This document shows, piece by piece, positions 32,688-37,072 of a DNA stretch of 37,072 nt. Source of the stretch: Planctomycetota bacterium (GTDB taxonomy: Bacteria > Planctomycetota > Phycisphaerae > Phycisphaerales > Phycisphaeraceae); NCBI GenBank assembly GCA_026386955.1, contig JAPLMQ010000226.1:1-37072 (forward strand), in the 5' to 3' direction. The notes beneath the pieces were generated by a model. That model saw nothing but the letters and a program-made list of their open reading frames with translations, had not been told where the DNA came from and searched no databases. The position numbers and the translations under genes were made by a program. Every line of letters starts with the position of its first letter. Position 1 is the stretch's first letter.

Positions 32688-33671
32688 ATGCCCGAAGCCC
32701 CTCATTTCGAAGCCCTGCAGGCGATGAACCCGTTCGTCGCCGAGCGGCTTTCGCTGTTGGACCCGATGGAGCGGGCGTGGCACCCCAGCGATTATTTGCC
32801 CGATCTGTCGAAGGAGGATTGGCGCGAACAGCTCGAGGCCCTGCGGGCGTCGGCGGCGGGCCTGTCCGACGCGGCCTTGGTTTCGCTCGTCGGGGCCTTG
32901 GTGACCGAGGAGGCGCTGCCCAATTACTCCATCGCCCTCAACCGCATCGCCCGCGACGAGACCGGCACCTGCGACCACCCCTGGGCGAAGTGGATGCGAG
33001 GCTGGACCGCCGAGGAGAACCGCCATGGCGACCTTCTGGGCACCTATCTCCGCCTTTGCGGTCGCGTCAACATGCGCTCCGTCGAGCGGACCACCCACGA
33101 ATTGATCGCCCGCGGCTTCGACCCGCGGACCCACCCCGACCTCTACTGCGGGCTGATCTACACCTCGTTCCAGGAGCGGGCGACGAGCATCTCGCACGCC
33201 AACGAGGCCCGGTTGGCGGCGGCGCAGGGCGACCTCTTCCTCGCGAAGATCTGCAAGCGCATCGCCGGCGACGAGGCGAGGCACGAGTCGTTCTACACCC
33301 AAGCGATGGGCGAGGTCTTCCGCACCGACCCCAACGACGCCGTGCTGGCGATGAAGACGATGCTCCGCACGCTGATCGTCATGCCCGGGCAGTTCATGAC
33401 CGACGGGCGCGACCCGATGCTCTTCGACCACTTCGCGGTGGTGGCCCAGCGGGCGGGGATCTACACGTTCACGGACTACGCCCAGATCATCAGCCATCTG
33501 GTGAAGGTCTGGGGCGTGGAGAAGATCTCCGTCTCGGGCGAGGCGGCGCGGGCGCAGAACTACCTGTGCAAGCAGGGCGAGCGCTACATGGCGCTGGCGG
33601 AGTCGGTGGACGCGAACCTGAAGCTGCAGCCGAAGGTTTCGTTTGACTGGATTTTTGGGCGGGAGGTCTGA
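32688..33671 (+). CDS. Soluble acyl-ACP desaturase (type 2 fatty acid desaturase)
   Basis: The 327-residue product has the di-iron ligand set of the plant-type stearoyl-ACP desaturase family: TEEALPNY (Glu74 region), EENRHGD (Glu109/110 and His113), FQERATS (Glu163) and GDEARHE (Glu196, His199). These enzymes use O2, ferredoxin and acyl-ACP to insert a double bond in saturated chains. This family is known from plants and from some bacteria. The regular helix pattern and length fit. No signal peptide or membrane segment is present, so it is cytoplasmic. There is no clear ribosome site before the ATG. It is divergent from the 1273-residue protein and is followed by an unrelated small gene. Confidence 0.93.
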   Translation: MPEAPHFEALQAMNPFVAERLSLLDPMERAWHPSDYLPDLSKEDWREQLEALRASAAGLSDAALVSLVGALVTEEALPNYSIALNRIARDETGTCDHPWAKWMRGWTAEENRHGDLLGTYLRLCGRVNMRSVERTTHELIARGFDPRTHPDLYCGLIYTSFQERATSISHANEARLAAAQGDLFLAKICKRIAGDEARHESFYTQAMGEVFRTDPNDAVLAMKTMLRTLIVMPGQFMTDGRDPMLFDHFAVVAQRAGIYTFTDYAQIISHLVKVWGVEKISVSGEAARAQNYLCKQGERYMALAESVDANLKLQPKVSFDWIFGREV

Positions 33672-33720
33672 GGGGCGGGGGGAGCGGCAGAGCCGACGAT
33701 GGGCCGTTCGCGGGGAGGCG

Positions 33721-34239
33721 ATGAACCATTCGATCTACATTGGGGCTTCGGTTCCGATCGACATCGCCGCGCTACTGCATGAAACTGCGGCGAAATTTTC
33801 GGTGTTGTGCCCCCACGCGCAATTCGTCGGCGTGTCCGCGACCGAGTTTGGGACGGAAGGGCGTGAATGCATCACTCACGGAATGCTCGGGATCGATGGT
33901 CCCTTGCTGGAACTCTGGTTCGGGCACGCTTCTTCGCGCGTGGTCATCATTTCCTTTGAGACGGAAGAAGTGCCCGGCTACGAAATGATCCGCAAGCCAA
34001 TAACCATTTCAATTGGCGTGTGGGTGGGCGCAGAGAATGACGGGTATGCCCTAGCCGCGTGCGCGGCAGCGGCAATCGCCACGATCGCTGGCAGTTCCAT
34101 CAACGATGACGAGCAGATTTGGTCAGCAATTGGGGAATGCGCCCCCGACGAGTTCATGGGCCAAGCGGCCTTGACCTTGCAGAAGAACAGGTTGCGGCGT
34201 GGGGGCCGCGGCAACGAATGGATCAGGGCTCGTGGGTGA
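33721..34239 (+). CDS. Hypothetical protein, 172 aa
   Basis: I do not recognise this protein. It starts MNHSIYIGASVPIDIAALLH, has alternating strands (LELWFGHASSRVVIISF, ITISIGVWVGA), an Ala-rich helix (ALAACAAAAIATIAG) and a charged end. There is no signal peptide; it is likely soluble alpha/beta. GGGGAGG lies just before ATG 33721, which decides the start over 33643. Base composition is less GC-rich than its neighbours, which suggests later acquisition, and it lies beside a transposase locus. It could be an immunity-type or regulatory protein, but nothing shows it. Confidence 0.6.
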   Translation: MNHSIYIGASVPIDIAALLHETAAKFSVLCPHAQFVGVSATEFGTEGRECITHGMLGIDGPLLELWFGHASSRVVIISFETEEVPGYEMIRKPITISIGVWVGAENDGYALAACAAAAIATIAGSSINDDEQIWSAIGECAPDEFMGQAALTLQKNRLRRGGRGNEWIRARG

Positions 34240-34375
34240 CAATTGCTCAGCGACAAATGTTACTGTGATGGTGGTACGTATCTCATCCTCCCTGGCAAAG
34301 CCTCAATTTGTTGCGGCGCATCGCGAGGTGGAGCGTCTGAGAATAGATTGGGGCTCGTTTCCTACGGGTGACTGC

Positions 34376-34427
34376 CTTGAGCCCCAACGGGGCGACAGTT
34401 GATAGCCCGGGGCAACGCCCCGGGAAC
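34376..34427 (-). repeat. REP-like palindromic unit, inverted copy upstream of the RAYT gene
   Basis: This 52-base segment is the exact reverse complement of 35160-35211. It contains two hairpins: GCCCC-aac-GGGGC and CCCGGGGC-aac-GCCCCGGG. It ends 43 bases before the RAYT start codon. Confidence 0.85.
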
Positions 34428-34470
34428 CGGGCAACATCACATCTCTTCAAGCTCTGAAGGAGCGCCACCG

Positions 34471-34923
34471 ATGCCGCAATCGCTCGCGCAGATCCTCGTG
34501 CATCTGGTTTTCTCGACCAAGAACCGGGAGGGCGTGCTCGTGGACGCCCACCACCAAGCCTTGCACGCCTACATCGGCGGGATCGTGGACGCGCAGAAGG
34601 GCAGCCTGCTCCGGGCCGGGTCGGTGGCGGACCACATTCATTTGTTGCTGGTCCATCCGCGGACCATTGCCCCCGCGAATCTAGTCCAGGAGATCAAGAC
34701 GGGATCGTCCGTGTGGCTGAAGGAGCAGGACGATCGCTACGCGGAGTTTCATTGGCAGACGGGGTACGGGATGTTTTCCGTGAGCCCGACGCATCGGTCG
34801 GCGGTTGAGTCATACCTCGACAACCAGGCGGAGCATCACCGCGAGGTGACGTTCCAGGAGGAGTTCCGGCGGATTTTGATCAAGAATGGCGTTGAGTTCG
34901 ACGAGCGGTATGTGTGGGATTGA
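34471..34923 (+). CDS. REP-associated tyrosine transposase (RAYT, IS200-like Y1)
   Basis: The 150-residue product is a single-domain HUH transposase. The start MPQSLAQILVHLVFSTKNRE, the HUH motif within VADHIHLLLVHP, and the catalytic tyrosine in SVESYLDNQAEHH-type context (AVESYLDNQAEHHREVTF) are typical of IS200/IS605 Y1 transposases and of RAYT proteins. The C-terminus FEERYVWD-like ending (FDERYVWD) is also common in this group. AAGGAG lies eight bases before ATG 34471. One REP-like unit lies upstream in inverse orientation and two lie downstream; the first of these begins inside the last codons of the gene. The domain set is complete, so the gene may be functional. Confidence 0.93.
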   Translation: MPQSLAQILVHLVFSTKNREGVLVDAHHQALHAYIGGIVDAQKGSLLRAGSVADHIHLLLVHPRTIAPANLVQEIKTGSSVWLKEQDDRYAEFHWQTGYGMFSVSPTHRSAVESYLDNQAEHHREVTFQEEFRRILIKNGVEFDERYVWD

Positions 34924-35019
34924 AGGCGGTTGCGCCCCTACAGGGCTTGGGGATTTTGCGACGGCGTGTTCCCGGGGCGTTGCCCCGGGCTATCAACTCA
35001 CGCCCCGTTGGGGCTCAAG
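34912..35019 (+). repeat. REP-like unit 1 downstream of RAYT
   Basis: The unit starts at GTGTGGGATTGAAG, which includes the last three codons and the stop of the transposase. It contains three hairpins in order: GCCC(C)-ta-CAGGGC, CCCGGGGC-gtt-GCCCCGGG and GCCCC-gtt-GGGGC, closed by TCAAG. It is about 90% like unit 2 over most of its length. Confidence 0.85.
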
Positions 35020-35101
35020 ACGAATGGCCCGGGTGCGTTTGGCGCGGACGCGATGCCTGCGGCTGGATTCGGCGGACGGCCATGTTCGCGACGGATCGAC
35101 C

Positions 35102-35211
35102 GTGTGGGATTGAAGGCGGTTGCGCCCTTACAGGGCTTGGGGATCGTGTGGGGCGGCGCGTTCCCGGGGCGTTGCCCCGGGCTATCAACTGTCGCCCCGT
35201 TGGGGCTCAAG
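35102..35211 (+). repeat. REP-like unit 2 downstream of RAYT
   Basis: Direct copy of unit 1, again starting at GTGTGGGATTGAAG although no transposase frame precedes it here. The first hairpin is perfect (GCCCT-tac-AGGGC). The 82 bases between the units (35020-35101) are not repeated and show no other feature. Confidence 0.85.
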
Positions 35212-35233
35212 ACAAAACGCGCACCCCCGCCCC

Positions 35234-35776
35234 TCACGGGCTGCATCGCGTCGGCTTCGCGGGGGCGGCGCAATGCTTGGCCACCTCGAGCTGGATCTCC
35301 TCCGCCTCGGGGTCTTCCATCGGCACCCAGCGGTCGAGCGCGTCCTTCGTGGCCATGACGTGGCCCTTGGTGTCCCAGAGGTTGCGGGTCTCGTAGGGGT
35401 TGAAGTCCTTGAAGCCCTCCTTGCGGGGCTCGATGAGGGCGGCGAGCTGCTTCTGCGTCTCGGGGGTGAACTTCTCGAGCCAGCCGACGAAGCGCGAGGG
35501 GGCGTCGTCGCAGGAGCCGCAGGAGAAGACGGCCGCCCACACGCCGACGGGCTGGCCGTCGGGCAGGTCGCCGCCGGGGGTGGGAACGGGGGGGACGCGG
35601 TCGATGGTCGAGACGAAGGTCGTGCCGGCCTTGAGGTCGTAGTAGTAGGCCTTGGGCCAGAGTTCGACTTTCACGGGCGGATTCGCGGTCCTCAGGATTC
35701 CCCACGCAGCGAACAACAAGATGACGGCTGCCAGCGCGGGGACGATCCACGGATGCTTCTGGAGGAGCTCTTTCAT
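35234..35776 (-). CDS. Membrane-anchored hypothetical protein (180 aa)
   Basis: The N-terminus has one membrane segment (residues 10-28, IVPALAAVILLFAAWGIL), so the remaining 150 residues lie outside the cytoplasm. That part is mixed beta/alpha, with the motif KAYYYDLKAGTTFVSTIDRV, then VGVWAAVFSCGSCDDAPSRF (two cysteines in a CxxC pair), and a C-terminal helical stretch. The last residues include two further cysteines (HCAAPAKPTRC). No family is recognised; the CGSC pair could form a disulfide or bind a metal. It lies downstream of the pseudopilin gene, separated by a terminator. Confidence 0.65.
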   Translation of the reverse strand: MKELLQKHPWIVPALAAVILLFAAWGILRTANPPVKVELWPKAYYYDLKAGTTFVSTIDRVPPVPTPGGDLPDGQPVGVWAAVFSCGSCDDAPSRFVGWLEKFTPETQKQLAALIEPRKEGFKDFNPYETRNLWDTKGHVMATKDALDRWVPMEDPEAEEIQLEVAKHCAAPAKPTRCSP

Positions 35777-35809
35777 GTTGGTTCTAGGCTTGCTCAGGGC
35801 AAGAGGGAC

Positions 35810-35848
35810 AAAAATCCCGGACGCGACGTTGAGCGGCGCGTCCGGGAT
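35810..35848 (-). terminator. Rho-independent terminator of the pseudopilin gene
   Basis: ATCCCGGACGCG (35814-35825) and CGCGTCCGGGAT (35837-35848) form a perfect 12-base-pair stem with an 11-base loop. On the minus strand it is followed by TTTTTGTCCC, a short U-tract. It lies 54 bases after the pseudopilin stop at 35902. Confidence 0.88.
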
Positions 35849-35901
35849 CGGAGGTCATGCCAAGTTTCAATGGGCGATGCAGGGACCTGGAGCCCGCGCG
35901 G

Positions 35902-36920
35902 TCAGTTGCTCAGCATCCCCGCGATGGCGCGGTTCTGGCTGTCGATGTCGCCGGTCGAGCCGCCCAGGGGTGTGCGGTTGCGGAGATCCCAGAAGCGGGG
36001 GCGGAAGCTGGGATAGAGGGCAGGGTCGGGCCAGCGGTTGCCGTCGGGGCCTTGGGTCAGGGCGGTGCGGAACCCGCCGACCAGGCCGGTGTAGATGTCC
36101 TTGTTCTTGACCGATTCGGCGTGCCCGTCGAAGAAGCCGGCGTTGCTGCAGGAGCCGGGGCGGCACTGGCCGCCGGTGTCGGTCAGGTCGTTATAGCCCA
36201 GGTTGGGGTATCCCCACTGGGTTGCGGGCATGGGGGTGTTGGCATTGCCCTGGTCCATGATGAAGGCCCCCTCGGCGGGGTAGAAGAGTTGGTCAAGCTT
36301 CAGGTGCTTGCCGCCGACGGCGCCGGCGGTGCTGCCGTAGTAGTAGCGCTGGCCAGCGACGGTGGAGGTGCGGAAGGAGCTGTACCAGAACATCGAGGTC
36401 GGGCAGTAGGTCATCCCGTAGCCTTGTGTCAGGTAGGCGGCGACGGCGGACCCGGTGGTGGGGTTGCAGGTCTTGAATCCGGCATCGCGTTGCCGACGTA
36501 ATCGCCGTCCATGAGCCGGTCGCCGTAGGTGTGGGACTGGCCGACCTTGGGGATGCCGAGCCCGTCGAGCCCGCCCAAGGTGGTGTTGAGGTTGGTGGTG
36601 GCGAAGGGGTCGTTGTCCTGGACGAAGCGAGACCAAGGGCGGCCACGGATGGTGCCGGAGGCGACGGCGCCCTCGCTGGAATTGAGCCCATAGGGGTTCA
36701 TCAACTTGTTTTCGTAATCAGCGGAGTAGTTGACGGTCGCGATCATGATGCCGCGGTAGTTCGACAGGCTCTGGGCGTTCTGGGCCATCCGCCGGGACTT
36801 GGCGAGGGAGGGCAAGAGCATCTCGATCAGCAGGGCGATGATGGCGATGACGACCAGCAGTTCAACCAGTGTGAAACCTCTTGCACGTCCTGCGCGTTGC
36901 GTTGAGAACTTGGACTTCAT
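35902..36920 (-). pseudogene. Prepilin/type II secretion-like pseudopilin, one-base frameshift
   Basis: The N-terminus (to about 36489) carries the prepilin signal RARGFTLVELLVVIAIIALL: cleavage after Gly15, mature Phe16, Glu20 at the conserved fifth position. The frame then ends, and the rest of the product continues in another frame: GFKTCNPTTGSAVAAYLTQG, then YGMTYCPTSMFWYSSF and a C-terminal GFFDGHAESVKNKDIYTG, typical of planctomycete prepilin-like proteins. Comparing frames, one base is missing near 36486-36488 (after Asn, in GCG ATG CCG). The gene is either truly interrupted or there is a sequencing error. Planctomycetes have many such prepilin-like proteins; they are probably surface or secretion pseudopilins. 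AAAGGAAA lies before the ATG. Its terminator is clear. Confidence 0.85.
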
Positions 36921-37072
36921 GGGCGATTTCCTTTGGGAGTCCTGAATAACGCCTTCGTTTTCTTTTTCCCTTGAAACCAGTCGACCGCCGGGCCGGGCGG
37001 TCGGCCTGCGCAGCGTTCCCCGCTGTTTTTCCGCGGCGGGATTCGGTTTCCCGCCGCCTTGGCGCGCAGCGA
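36921..37072 (-). promoter_or_regulatory. Hairpin-rich leader upstream of the pseudopilin gene
   Basis: On the minus strand upstream of the ATG there are two clear hairpins: CGGCGGG-aaaccgaat-CCCGCCG (37036-37057 area) and GACCGCC-cggccc-GGCGGTC (36980-36999), followed by a purine-rich stretch (AAGGGAAAAAGAAAACG) and the ribosome site. Which structure is functional, and where transcription starts, is unknown; a structured 5' leader or an upstream gene's terminator are both possible. I do not match it to a known riboswitch class. Confidence 0.35.

Noticed and set aside
3254..35211. Repeated palindromes as a possible CRISPR array
   Set aside because: The units are far apart, not evenly spaced, and are palindromic intergenic elements without spacers or cas genes.
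36921..37072. Possible c-di-GMP or other riboswitch in the pseudopilin leader
   Set aside because: Hairpins are present, but the conserved bases of the classes I know are not, so I list it only as a structured leader.

Overview
The window is a GC-rich bacterial chromosome segment, most likely from a planctomycete and probably a member of the Phycisphaerae. Several protein families point there: a DUF1549/DUF1553 protein followed by a Tat-exported DUF1501 protein, three small membrane proteins ending in a CxxCGYxLRx(n)CPECG zinc ribbon, a prepilin-like protein with a GFTLVELL N-terminus and an FFDGHAES motif near its C-terminus, a sulfatase, and very large secreted proteins. This assignment rests on protein families only; there is no rRNA in the window, and I saw no tRNA gene or CRISPR array.

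Layout. Positions 1-2250: start of a DUF1501 gene, a DUF1549/DUF1553 gene, and a 315-bp inverted-repeat element. 2276-5032: small genes (YheU-like, SRPBCC, GNAT, zinc-ribbon membrane protein, an unknown). 5069-8182: guaA (GMP synthase) and a tRNA-dihydrouridine synthase, with palindromic mobile-like elements upstream of both. 8516-12408: a large secreted protein and a cytoplasmic-type sulfatase. 12563-15187: small membrane protein, MDR dehydrogenase, second zinc-ribbon protein and a cupin. 15289-17885: a metal-binding-like lipoprotein, a stand-alone CheB methylesterase, a glycine-zipper protein and a 35-residue membrane peptide. 18118-20567: amidohydrolase and folC. 21036-24698: third zinc-ribbon protein and an M16C/PreP-like metalloprotease. 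25105-32522: two giant exported proteins, one CehA/McbA-like and one heparinase-II/III-like. 32688-34239: soluble acyl-ACP desaturase and an unknown protein. 34376-35211: a REP-associated tyrosine transposase (RAYT) bracketed by its palindromic repeats. 35234-36920: a membrane-anchored protein and a pseudopilin interrupted by a one-base frameshift.

Most genes are on the minus strand, separated by short spacers, and look like housekeeping or single-gene units. No large pathway operon is visible. Functional groupings I infer are guaA with dus (nucleotide and tRNA metabolism), the carbohydrate-directed secreted enzymes (774 aa, 1122 aa and 1273 aa proteins plus the sulfatase), and an envelope/stress-like group at 15.3-17.9 kb.

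The most distinctive signal is in the non-coding DNA. At least four families of palindromic dispersed repeats occupy the spacers. One of them (TGATCAGAGCC ends) occurs at four loci, has compensatory base changes in a terminal hairpin, and in one copy is interrupted by a second palindromic element. The RAYT locus carries one inverted and two direct copies of a three-hairpin unit, and the direct unit begins inside the transposase 3' end. I found no clear anti-phage or other wholly new multi-gene system.
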